64,000 nt of DNA from Schistocerca nitens (lineage: Eukaryota > Arthropoda > Insecta > Orthoptera > Acrididae): contig NC_064614.1 of assembly GCF_023898315.1 (NCBI RefSeq), forward strand, positions 113,553,501 through 113,617,500, given 5' to 3'. The number at the start of each line of letters is the position of its first letter. The first letter of the stretch is position 1. A model generated the notes under the pieces. The model did no database searches, was not told where the DNA came from, and saw nothing but the letters and a program-made list of their open reading frames with translations. Made by a program: the position numbers and the translations under genes. Shown in pieces: positions 10,985 to 21,073 of the stretch.

Positions 10985-11145
10985 GTGATAGAATTGCGTT
11001 TTCCTGGAAACATTTCTCAGCTTTATTTTTGATAAGGATAGAAGCTGAAGTAATGAGTGAAAATTTGTGCCAAGGCCAGGACTTGAACCCTGGTCTCATG
11101 CTTACTAGATGTGCTAACCACTACATCGCCATGGCATTGTGGCTC
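10985..11145 (-). repeat. tRNA-derived SINE
   Basis: The minus strand carries box A TAGTGGTTAGCAC and box B GGTTCAAGTCC with correct spacing (about 11060-11130), then a tail region rich in ATTTTCACTC and TTTATC. A decayed second copy of the tail block appears at about 11295-11350 in the same direction as the first ('TTTTCCTGG..ACAT', 'TTTATC'). No target-site duplication was confirmed. Confidence 0.65.
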
Positions 11146-12300
11146 ACACTACTACATGGACTACCCTCCATAACACAAATGTCAGTTCATGCCTCCAGCC
11201 CATTTTCCCTTCTTAAATCATCAGTACTGCTGAGGCTCTCTGATATTGGAATAGCAGCCCAGCTTTGTATGTAATGGGGAAATCTTGATATCATGGAATA
11301 CATTTTCCTGGGGACATGTTAGTCTCAACTTTATCTTCGATAAAGTGTCTGCCCTGGTACATCTATTTCCTGTGGCTAAAACTGAAATTCCCAGCTTACT
11401 CATAAAGCACTCCAGGACCGTTGTATGGATATTGAGTCAAGTATACTTCATTTTGCATAAAGTACCTTGAGGGAAAGTTATATTGCAATAAAAGTTTATA
11501 ACCAAATCTAGCAACATTTTGTTTTTACCTTATACAGTATGCCAAGATTGTCCACTAACCCCTTGGTACATAACCTGTGCAATAAAATAGTCCCTTGTCA
11601 TACATATATTCCAGAAAATTGTTACACCCACATAACATCCTTTCCTGGATGCCTCAAATGGTTCTGACATATCTGTTGCCGAAGTGTAGCCTCTTTGATC
11701 CTCCAAAGTTGGCAACTCTGACAATGATCTTTGGTAAACTATGGATGGTATGCCCTTGACCAATGAGAGTATGTGGAGCAAATCTCTGACATCTCTGGTA
11801 GAATTGTGTGTATGTCTGTCACAATGGTTCCAACATCCAAGTCTCAGAAGAACTGGCAACTCCCTAGACTTCACACCTGGTACCATAGAGCTTTATACTC
11901 CCAGCTCTCACTGTGTAGGCTGCCTACAATTGCTGTTTTCTGCCTACAATTGCTGTTTTCGACTTTCACAGTGATTGTTCATCACAAATGAAATCAATAT
12001 TTTCAAATGTAGGTGAGCAGTCATTACAGTTTGGATGGCAAGTAAAGTAATACATCCCAGGGCCCAATTGAGTGATAGTAGGAGTAACTTCCCATGAATA
12101 CACACAGAGGTCATTAAGACATTTTATTACACATCAATCACTGAAGAAGATGTGACAGTTATTACCAAATGCGGGCAATTATTCTGATATTTTTTAAACC
12201 TTCTACATTTTCATATTCACACAATAAAGCAAGTTGCTTACCAAATTTGTTGCACATTTCTTTTATCCCATGGTGTGTATACTAACATTTTCTCCAGCTG
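11146..12300. other. Unassigned intron sequence
   Basis: It contains a possible SINE tail near 11300 and the 20-bp duplication at 11921-11960. A 118-codon minus-strand open stretch (11530-11886) has no motif I know. No gene is supported. Confidence 0.45.
11921..11960. repeat. Exact 20-bp tandem duplication
   Basis: TGCCTACAATTGCTGTTTTC occurs twice in immediate succession (11921-11940, 11941-11960). Confidence 0.95.
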
Positions 12301-12360
12301 TTATTAATAGTGTGATTGCTATTTTTTGCTGATTTTTTTGTTTGTTCTTTCATTTTTCAG

Positions 12361-12534
12361 ACACACAAAGCTATGGAAATTGGAAGGACAGGAAGGGTTC
12401 AGGTTGAGGATATTGTTTTCCTTGTGCGAAAAGACGCAAGGAAATATGCACGTGTGAAGGATTTACTTACAATGAATGAAGAACTGAAGAAAGCCAGGAA
12501 GGCATTTGATGAAGTGAAGTATGTGGGGACATAG
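12361..12534 (+). CDS. Taf13: TFIID subunit TAF13, last exon
   Basis: This final coding exon starts after the acceptor CATTTTTCAG and reads THKAMEIGRTGRVQVEDIVF, then RKDARKYARVKDLLTMNEEL, then KKARKAFDEVKYVGT and TAG at 12532-12534. It supplies the last helices of the histone fold and the conserved basic C-terminus that contacts TAF11 and TFIID. Joined to the 691-861 exon it gives the uninterrupted conserved core of animal TAF13, with EFITEM followed directly by THKAM. Phase 0, no lesions. The short C-terminal tail (KYVGT) is the least conserved part of the family. Confidence 0.97.
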   Translation, partial: THKAMEIGRTGRVQVEDIVFLVRKDARKYARVKDLLTMNEELKKARKAFDEVKYVGT

Positions 12535-12592
12535 TATGTGACGTGACAGGCTTCTGTGTAAATTAATATTTTTGTAAAAAAGTGTATTTATA

Positions 12593-12598
12593 AATAAA
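12593..12598 (+). terminator. Taf13: Taf13 poly(A) signal
   Basis: AATAAA lies 59 bases after the stop codon, followed by T/G-rich sequence (TTTTCTGTCAGTTGACAATGTTAGTTGT), as expected of a cleavage site with a downstream element. This gives a very short 3' UTR of about 80 bases. Confidence 0.75.
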
Positions 12599-12639
12599 CA
12601 GCATTTTGTCAACTATACTTTTCTGTCAGTTGACAATGT

Positions 12640-13720
12640 TAGTTGTAATGTAACATATATTCATAGTTTACATTGTCACATGAAAAATATATATATCATC
12701 AGAACCCCACACACCGAAGTTTTTGTACAAAACCATTTATTAATTTAGCATAGATGCTATCATGGTGGTTCATAAGCAAGAAATGATCACATTGTATTTG
12801 CAAGAAATGAGGGGTTTCCTATGTGATTGTGAAGAGAGAAATTTTTTCTTGACTAAGCCCAGTTATTTGTTCAATTATTCTGCACAATTTTGTATGTTTG
12901 CCCCATGAAAATATCTGGTGTGCCTACTGTCCAATCTCATTCCAGTAACCTGATGCTGGGAATTTTTTTAAAATCACACATCACACTTACTTCACAGCCA
13001 AAGCCCTTGACAAACAGAAGTGGTATGTTGTATTTCTTTGTGTATAACAGCCTTCCTGTTGGTTCCCATTTTCCTAAGACATTGTATAGTAAGAATAACT
13101 GCACTTTCAACCACAGACCTCCCGTGGCATTTACAACAAAAACCATGCTGCTTTACAGTCATCTCACTAGAGCTGAGAATCTTGACAGTCCATTCATAAC
13201 TAATTTGTGTATCTAATGAACTCATTGTGTTTTTAAACTAGTCTTTATTTCCTCATGATTAGTTTCTTGTAATCACTGTCCAGATATTCCTCAGGTATTT
13301 TTAGAAGTTCACATTATAGATCATGTACAATCAGCTTGTTCCATGAAACTATGTGTCAAAGAGGTTGTCTTCTGACATCAATGAGTTGTTTACAACATAT
13401 CAGTTTCTCTACACTGAGACATAACAAGAATACTTTTAAACTTATTGCATCTCAATTGAAAGATAATAAAATGGTAAGTGTGGCTGAACATCACAATTAA
13501 GGAAACAGTTTTAATATAACTTGGCAATACTATTATGCAGTTACTCTGGACTTATGGCCTGCGTTGCTTAATATAGAAAACGTGTCAGCACCGTCCCTAT
13601 TAGCGCGTGTGATTTATTTTATATTTTTATTAATTTATTGCCCTATGGTATTAATCATTTAACCAGATAAGTCAGCAAATACAGATTTTGTATACAGTAT
13701 TACATTAATTCCAGGTAATT
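12640..13720. other. Unassigned intergenic sequence
   Basis: Downstream of Taf13. AT-rich with no recognised gene or repeat. Confidence 0.5.
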
Positions 13721-13724
13721 CCGG

Positions 13725-13945
13725 CCCGAGCTGGCGGAGTTGCTGGTTGTGTGCTTGCTTGTGTGTATGAATGGTGTGTTTTTTCTCTTTTAATAACGAA
13801 GAATGTGACCGAAAGCTTTATGTAAGTGTCTTTTAACTGTGTCTGTCTGCAACTTAACGGGTCTTCTTTACAGTAAGTAGAAATCCATTTCTTCCTGCAT
13901 TATTCATGTTCCTACCTGGAGTTTCCATTGTTTAAGTGCAGGTAA
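13725..13945 (+). repeat. PLE-type end repeat of a second family, decayed
   Basis: Blocks CCGAAAGCTTTATG, TGTCTGTCTGCAACT, 'AGTAAGTAGAAATCC' and the terminal 'GGAGTTTCCATTGTTTAA' resemble a locust repeat that I recall as ending like a Penelope-like element. The place where a hammerhead CUGAAGA would sit reads AACGAAGAA here, while the CCGAAAGC strand is intact. Family assignment is from memory. Confidence 0.4.
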
Positions 13946-13984
13946 GTTTCGTGGTACACTTTGTACATTCACACACTCAATACA

Positions 13985-16411
13985 GTCCGTTGTTGTTGTT
14001 GTTGTTGCTGCTGCCGTCGTCGTCGTGGTGTTCAGTCCAAAGACTGGTTTGATGCAGCTCTCCATGCTACTCTATCCCGAGCAAGCTTTATCATCTACAA
14101 GTATCTACTGCAACCTACATCCTTCTGAATCTTCTTAGTGTATTCATCTCTTGGTCTCCCTCTACAATTTTTACCATCCACACTGCCTTCCAATACTAAA
14201 CTGGTGATCCCTTGAAGTGTCAGAACATGTCCAACGAACCGATCCCTTCTTCTAGTCACGTTGTGCCACAGATTTCTTTTCTCCCCAATTCTATTCAGTA
14301 CCACCTCATTAGTTATGTGATCTACCCACCTAATCTTCCGCATTCTTCAATAGCACCACATTTCAAAAGCTTCTATTTTCTTCTTGTCTAAACTATTTAT
14401 CGTCCATGTTTCACTTCCATACATTGCTACAATCCATACAAATACTTTCAGAAACCTCGTCCTGACACTTAAATCTATACTTGATGTTAACAAATTTCTC
14501 TTCTGCAGTAACGCTTTCCTTGTCATTGCCAATCTACTTTTTATATCCTCTCTACTTCGACCATCAGTTATTTTGCTCCCCAAATAGCAAAACTCATCTA
14601 CTACTTTAAGTGTCTCATTTCCTAATCTAATTCCCTCAGCATCACCTGATTTAATTCAACTACATTCCATTATCCTCGTTTCGCTTTTGTTGATCATCAT
14701 CATATATCCTCCTTTCAAAGACACTGTCCATTCCGTTCAACTGCTCTTCTAGGTCCTTTGCTGTCTCTGACAGAATTACAATATCATTGGCAAACCCTCA
14801 TGATTTTTATTTCTTCTCCATGGATTTTAATTTCTGCTCCAAATTTTTCTTTTGTTCCCTTTACTGCTTGCTCAGTATACAGATTGTATAACATCAGGGA
14901 TTGGCTACAACCCTGTCTCACTCCCTTCCCGACCACTGCTTCCCTTTCATGCCCCTCAACTCTTATAACTGCCATCTGGTTTCTGTACAAATTGTAAATA
15001 GCCTTTCGCTTCCTGTATTTGACCCCTGTCACCTCCAGAAAGAGAATATCCAGGCAACGTTGTCAAAAGCTTTCTATAAGTCTGTAAATGCTAGAAACAT
15101 AGGTTTGCCTTTCCTTAATCTATCTTCTAAGATAAGACGTAGTGTCAGTATTGCCTCACGTGTTCCATCATTTCTATGGAATCCAAACTGATCTTCTCTG
15201 AGGTCTGCTTCTACCAGTTTTTCCATTCGTCTGTAAAGAATTCATGTTAGTATTTTGCAGCTGTGACTTATGAAACTTCTAGTTTGGTAATTTTCACACC
15301 TGCTTTCTTTGGGATTGGAATTATTATATTCTGAAGTCTGGGGGTATTTCGCCTGTCTCGTACATCTTGCTCACCAGATGGTAGAGTTTTGTTAGGGCTG
15401 GCTCTCCCACAGCTATCAGTAGTTCTAATGGAATGTTGTCTACTCTCGGGGCCTTGTTTCAAGTTAGGTCTTTCAGTGCTCTGTCAAACTCTTCATGCAT
15501 TATCATATCTCCCATTTTATCTTCATCTGTGTCCTCTTCCATTTCAATAAGGGTATTGTCGTCAAGTACATCGCCTTTGTATAGACCCTCTTATATACTC
15601 CTTCCACTTTTCTGCTTTCCCTTCTTTGCTTAGAGCTGGTTTTCCATCTGAGCTCTTGATATTATACAAGTGGTTCTCTTTTCTCCAAAGGTATCTTTAA
15701 TTTTCCTGTAGGCAGTATCTATCTTATCCCTAGTGATATATGCCTCTACATCCTCACATTTGTCCTCTAGCCATCCCTGCTTAGTCATTTTGCACTTCTG
15801 TCTATCTCATTTTTGAGACTTTTTGTTCCTTTTCGTCTGCGTTTTACATTTTCTCCTTTCATCAATTAAATTCAATCTCTCTTGTGTTACCCGAGGATTT
15901 CTACTAGCCCTCGTCTTTTTACCTACTTGATCCTCTGCTGCCTTCCTTATTTCATCTCTCAAAGCTAGGCATTCTTTTTCTACTGCATTCGTTTCCCCTG
16001 TTCTTATCAGTTGTTCCTAATGCTCTCTGTGAAACTCTCTACAACCTCTGGTTCTTTCAGTTTATCCAGGTACCATCTCCTTAAATTCCCCATTTTTGCA
16101 GTTTCTACTGTTTTAATCTACAGTTCATAACCAATAGATTGTGGTCAGCGTCCACATCTGCCCCTGGGAATGACGTACAATTTAGAACCTGGTTCCTAAA
16201 TCTGTCTTAGAAACCTTCCAGTGTTTCCAGGCCTCTTCCACATATACAACCTTCTTCCATGATTCTTGAACCAAGCCTTAGCTATGATTAAGTTATGCTC
16301 TGCACAAAATTCTACCAGGCGGCTTCCTCTTTCATTTCTTACCTCCATTTCATATTCACCTACTACTTTTCCTTCTCTTCCTTTTCCTACTATTGAATTC
16401 CAGTCCATATA
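13985..16411 (-). mobile_element. LINE (endonuclease/RT type), copy 1, degenerate
   Basis: On the minus strand the order is endonuclease end (DWNSIV, then GSRLVEFCAEHNLIIAKAWF at 16408-16196), RT with GVRQGCSQSLMLYNLYTE (about 14910), and C-terminal SKITDGRSREDIKSRLAMTR and MYGSETWTI (14583-14347). It ends with GRPRDEYTKKIQKDVGC (about 14130). The 3' end is the block CCAGTCTTTGGACTGAAC followed by a (CAA)n-like tail, seen on plus as (GTT)n at 13990-14010. Many stops and shifts. The 5' part is missing beyond about 16411, so this is a 5'-truncated copy of the same family as the 21-25 kb element. Confidence 0.87.
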
Positions 16412-16583
16412 TCGAATCTTCTTATGCTGGAACCTTTGTGTCTGACTTACAACTGGGTATCTGCTTCTTGCAGAAACCGGGTGGTACTGACGAAGGTCGT
16501 TTTGGCCAGCTGTTGAAACAGGCCCATCATAGACATAGGCTGGGGAATTCCTGCTTTGATCAAGGCCTTAAGAAACTTCGGGC

Positions 16584-16669
<86 letters not shown>

Positions 16670-16900
16670 CTAGTATCAAACGTGGTTAAGGTCTGCAATC
16701 TCAGTTGGGTGGACTTCGTTGTATGAAGATGGCTGAACTTCCATCCTATAAACATGTGAAGGATAACAGCTGTGACCACTACTATGTGGTGTGACATTTG
16801 GATTCCTTGTTTTGGGAGAACCAGGTTTTACATGGAATAGTCAGCTACATTGTGGCATATCATCTTCCTTTGGACGTTGTGAACCTACCACATCTGTGGC
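16412..16900. other. Unassigned sequence with microsatellite
   Basis: It contains the (TG)n(AG)n tract listed separately. The remainder has no recognised coding motif. Confidence 0.45.
16586..16664. repeat. (TG)n(AG)n compound microsatellite
   Basis: About 17 TG units (16586-16620) run directly into about 21 AG units (16622-16664). Confidence 0.97.
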
Positions 16901-17300
16901 CATTCTTAATGGACCTTTTTCTTTATGCCACCAACAAAATCTGTATGTGGAAGGCAAGTGTAGTAAGGTTGGCCACCAATCGCACTTTGTTTCGCCAGGT
17001 GCTCCCCTCTCATTACATGAGATACCAGTGTGTGCCTTGATCGATGTTTATATTGACTTTGACATTGATAACCTTAATTACATCAAGTACATAGCGGTTA
17101 GTGTTGGAGTCCCATTGCTGCTTTTCCATTGCATTCCCCGAATCTATGACATTAAGGAAGTTGTCAAACCGATTTGCTGCATATTGTAGGGCTTCTTCAA
17201 TGGCAAGAACTTCGGCAGTGGAAATGCCGGCTTCCATTGGTAGCTTAAATATAGCCCAAGATAGTGGATCTCTGCAGAAGTAAGTAAAGCCAGAGCACAT
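16900..17300 (-). pseudogene. LINE RNase H-like fragment, degenerate
   Basis: The minus strand reads SWAIFKLPMEAGISTAEVLA, then IEEALQYA and VIDSGNAME, followed in the next stretch by VNINIDQGTHW and, in a shifted frame, GAPLAKQSA. This spacing matches the RNase H domain at the C-terminus of some LINEs: a Glu in 'TAE..AI.EAL', an Asp in 'DSG.A', and a final block ending in 'LAK'. The family is unknown. The first catalytic Asp region could not be identified, and the frame is broken. Confidence 0.5.
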
Positions 17301-17641
17301 GTGATGTGTACATCTATGACTACACTAGAAAATACATTGTAAATCAAGATAAAAACACAGTTCTTGTCACAGGCATTGTATAAATTGACTGTTGACTGTG
17401 GCTCCACATTGTCAACACTGTAATATGTAAGCTGAAGACCATATTTCAACAACTCAGTGTCATAGCTCCAGTTCTGCAAACCCATCAATATGAAAGACAT
17501 AATCGTAGTATAATGTATTTATGCAATAAATGTTATATTCACTACAGCTGCCGTGTATGTGCAGTGTGACTGAACTAGCTGTAAAACTTTCTCACAGCCA
17601 AAGTGACCTGAAAATGAATACTTCGAATTCTTGTGTACTAT

Positions 17642-18967
17642 TTCCAGAATGAAGAGGGAGTGGACGTGAAGGTGTGTAAAACATTCTTTAAGAACATTTT
17701 GCAGATATCAGATGGTAGAATTACAAGGGTTCTTTTGCACGAAGTGCAGCACCAGACTCCACCTATCGATAAGCGAGGCGCATTCCCTACTAAAAACAAA
17801 ACACCAATAGCAAAGATGGTTGCAGTAGAGAGTTTCATAACACAGTTTCCAGCATATCGGAGCCATTATGCACGAATGAATGAAACAGTGGATTGTAAGT
17901 ATTTGTCACCAGACCTGAGCATGAGGAAGTTATACGATTTGTATAAAGCCGAACATGATGATCCAGTCTCATACTGCATGTTTGGTCAGATATTTAATAC
18001 AAGATTTAATCTGTACTCTCATCCCCCTGTAAGTGATTCCTGTGATAAATGCGACCTCTATAACATCAAACATGCTGCAGCCGACACCGTGGAAGAGAAG
18101 GGTAAATGAGAATGTGAAAGAGAGTTACATCAATGAAAGACCGAGAGCACGCGGACAGGAAAGCACAGCAATGTAGCAGAAGGAAGGCATCAGGACAAGG
18201 ATATGACCGTGATTGCCTTCGATTTGATGAGGACTTTACCGACACAAGGTACTTACGAAAGGTATCTGTTACTATAAGTGGCAGTAGTGGACATACTGCC
18301 TTAGAATACATGACCTATGTACCAAGAAAGCTACCATGTATGTATGGAGTGAGGGCGAAGCATCCCGAAGACCACAAGAAATTGGATTGGCTCTCATGCA
18401 TTGCATTAAACATAATGTCCAAAGAAAGCTACTGATTATGTACTTGAATCAATGTGGCAAGCAAAAGCAGAATATAAAAATGGCCTTACTATGTCAATTC
18501 ATGGTTCTGCATGCAGATTTCATATCAGAAGTAATCCACCATAGATTCATAGTCAGGGACTTTCATACCTACCATGTGACAAGGACTTCGGTATCATCGC
18601 GAAGAACAGGAAATTTCACCCGAACATATACACACCCTCTGACTGGATGAATGTCATTATCGCTGCACGAAAACAACCACCCTCCACCACTATACTGATG
18701 ACAAGGAAATATTTCATGTCCACAGTACATTTAGATAAGTACTCCAATGAGCCAGATGTCCCGTCAGTTTTGCTAAACGAGGGTCAAAAGTAATTGAGAC
18801 TCTGGACGTACTATATCCCAATGGACATGCTGAAAAAGACCGATTTAATCGCCTTGCTGCAATACGTACCCCCCTTGTACCATGGTTATTACTGTAACTT
18901 GAAGACATCTGCACAGCCGTGTGGCGTCACCATCCCTGTAAATGATGATACGGATGACGAACATTAA
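17642..18967 (+). pseudogene. Transposase-like gene of unassigned superfamily, broken
   Basis: A coding remnant of about 440 codons on the plus strand. 17642-18106 is open and contains KTPIAKMVAVESFITQFPAY, then KYLSPDLSMRKLYDLYKAEH and FNLYSHPPVSDSCDKCDLYN. After in-frame stops at 18107 and 18134 the same frame continues with DMTVIAFDLMRTLPT. A shifted frame gives MYVWSEGEASRRPQEIGLAL and MYLNQCGKQKQNIKMALLCQ. Another shift gives DKDFGIIAKNRKFHPNIYTP. The C-terminus DLIALLQYVPPLYH ends at TAA 18965-18967. Widespread insect proteins of this type, as I remember them, have 'FDLQKTLPTP' and a 'D.CGGQN.N' block, suggesting DDE-like acidic sites. Here the second Asp is Asn (LNQCGK). No terminal repeats were found. 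The superfamily is not known to me. Confidence 0.6.
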
Positions 18968-19436
18968 GGCCTCATGTGTATCGTGTCCATTGTTTGACTG
19001 CAGTGTGTAAAGCATTAACAGCCTATCCCACATGTTTCGTGTATTACAACCAAGTGTGCTGAAGCAATAGTGGCCTAACCCACACATGAAACGGTCTCAA
19101 AACACTATTACAGTTAACTCCACGTATAGCTGATTATTGGACGCCATACCATATTATGTATACCACAATCATTTGCTTTATGCCACAATTGCTACCTTAC
19201 ACATCAATTCTGCAAATGTCAGTATCTTCCAGTGGCCATTCCCACAAACCAGTGTGCTGTGGGTTAGGCGACTACAGCGCTGATAGCCTCATTTACCATT
19301 GATTTTTCAAGAGTTTTAAAAAGAAAATTTATTATAATAAACAAGTTGTTCGCTTTTATGCATACCGACTGTACCCAAGTGTTTATATCCATGAACATGA
19401 AAGATGATACATTCATAAACAGAATATGACAGCAGC
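18968..19436. other. Unassigned sequence
   Basis: No recognised coding or repeat signal between the transposase-like remnant and the LINE 3' end. Confidence 0.45.
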
Positions 19437-20013
19437 ATTGCCATTAGATGGAATGATCACGTAGATTCAGTCGTGGGTAAAGTAGGTGGTAAACTTCAGT
19501 TTATTAGTAGAATAGTGGAGATGTGCAATAAATCTACAAAGGAGATTGCTTATAAATCACTGGTGTGGCCAGTTCTAGAATATTACTCAAGTGTGTGGGA
19601 TCCATAGCAGATAGGACTAACAGGGAATACTGAATTATACAGAGGGGGCAGCAGCAATGGTCGCAGGTTTGTTTAATCTGTTGGAGAGTGTCACAAAGAG
19701 ACTGATGGAGCTGAACTGGAAGACTCTGGAAGAGACACACAGACTATCCTGAGAGTCTGTTAAAAAAGTTTCAAGAACCAGCTTTAAATGATTATTCTAG
19801 GAAAATGCTGCAACCCCCTAAGTATCGCTTGTATAGAGATCACGAGGATAAGATTGGAATAATTAATGCATTCACAGAGGCATTCAAGCAATCATTTTCC
19901 TGTGCTCCATATGTGAATAGAATGGGGAAAAACCCTAATAACTTGGTACAATGGGACATACCTTCTGCCATGCACCTCACAGTGGTTTGCAGAGTATAGA
20001 TGTAAATGTAGAT
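19437..20013 (+). mobile_element. CR1-like LINE, 3' end only
   Basis: Plus strand, 5'-truncated. It contains the ORF2 tail and 3' UTR blocks shared with the copies at 20305 and 33600-34060: 'CAATGGTCGCAGGTTTGTTT', 'GTTTCAAGAACCAGCTTTAAATGA', 'TGGTACAATGGGACATACC' and the terminus 'GGTTTGCAGAGTATAGATGT'. No catalytic region is present. Confidence 0.75.
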
Positions 20014-20304
20014 ATTGTGTCTAAAATTGTGAAAATGAGGTGATATTATTAGAACCGTGATATCGTAGAAAGCAACTGCTGGACTGGACTGCTCATAGGC
20101 CTGAAACATTGTTCACATTGTGCTGCCAGTTGCGTTTGCAACGTGTTTCTAACACTTGGCAAACAGAAAAACAGCTATCTCTGGCTGTGCTTGTTCAGAT
20201 TAAAGTAAACACTTTTTGGAATGACTACTGCCAGAAGCAAGTCATTTAAACCTATGTATGGTGACGTGGTCTTGTCTGCAAATCAGTATGCAGTATCACT
20301 GCAA

Positions 20305-20765
20305 CAAAGCACTCGTGCAATCCATCCCTGAATATTTCTCAAGTGTCTGGGACTTGTAATAAATAGGACAATCAGTGGATATTGAATGCATACAGAGAAA
20401 GGCAGCACAAAAGTGCTCGCAGGTTTGTTGGACTCTCAGTATGTCGCAGAGATGCCAAAGAAAGTTAATTGCCAGACCCTTGAAGATAGACATATACTAT
20501 CCCACAAAAGCCTACTTACAGAATTTCAAGAACTGCCATTAAATGATGTCTAAGAATATACTTCCCTTTCTATGAATTGCTCCCATAGGGACTGTGAGGA
20601 CAAGAGTGAAGTAATTACAGTGTGCACAGAGGCATTTTAACAGAAATTACTGCTGCACTCTGCCTCATGTGAATGGAATGGAAAAAATCCATAACTCATA
20701 CAGTGGGGAGTACTCTCTGCCATGCCCTTCACAATAGTTTGCAGAGTACACATGCAGATGTTAAG
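20305..20765 (+). mobile_element. CR1-like LINE, 3' end only, older copy
   Basis: The same 3' blocks as at 19437-20013 but more diverged ('GTGCTCGCAGGTTTGTTGGA', 'GAATTTCAAGAACTGCCATT', 'TAGTTTGCAGAGTACACATG'). The two copies lie tandemly in the same orientation about 290 bases apart and differ by many substitutions, so they are probably independent insertions. Confidence 0.7.
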
Positions 20766-21073
20766 TGATTGATTACATTATTTGAGATGGTGTGCCCCTG
20801 TAATGTGTGAAGTGTTCACTACAAAAAAATGTAAATTTAAAGCATGACACCTAGAAAAGCAATTGTCTTAAACTCTACTAGCAGCCACGACGCTGAAAAT
20901 AAGATTAGTTCACTACTGACACAATGCACGTGAAAAAAACATACCACAGAAGAGACCACAGCAGTGGTACAGAATCAGTTTACATACTAAAGTAGTTAGG
21001 TTCCCAGCTTGGATTTTGCTGTGGATGCACAGGAATCACAAGGTGCCATGTAAAAAGAGATGACCTATTTGAG
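20766..21073. other. Unassigned sequence
   Basis: Short intervening AT-rich DNA with no recognised feature. Confidence 0.4.

Larger units (their letters stand above)
862..12360 (+). other. Taf13: Taf13 intron, 11.5 kb, filled with transposons
   Basis: The intron is bounded by GTAAGT at 862 and by a T-rich tract ending CATTTTTCAG at 12360; phase 0. It separates exons of only 171 and 174 bases. Its content includes a tRNA-like SINE, an antisense Penelope-like element with a palindromic second fragment, a degenerate Kolobok-like transposase fragment and two further SINEs, listed separately. I see no cellular exon between the two Taf13 exons, and the two flanking peptides join exactly as in animal TAF13. 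Confidence 0.9.
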
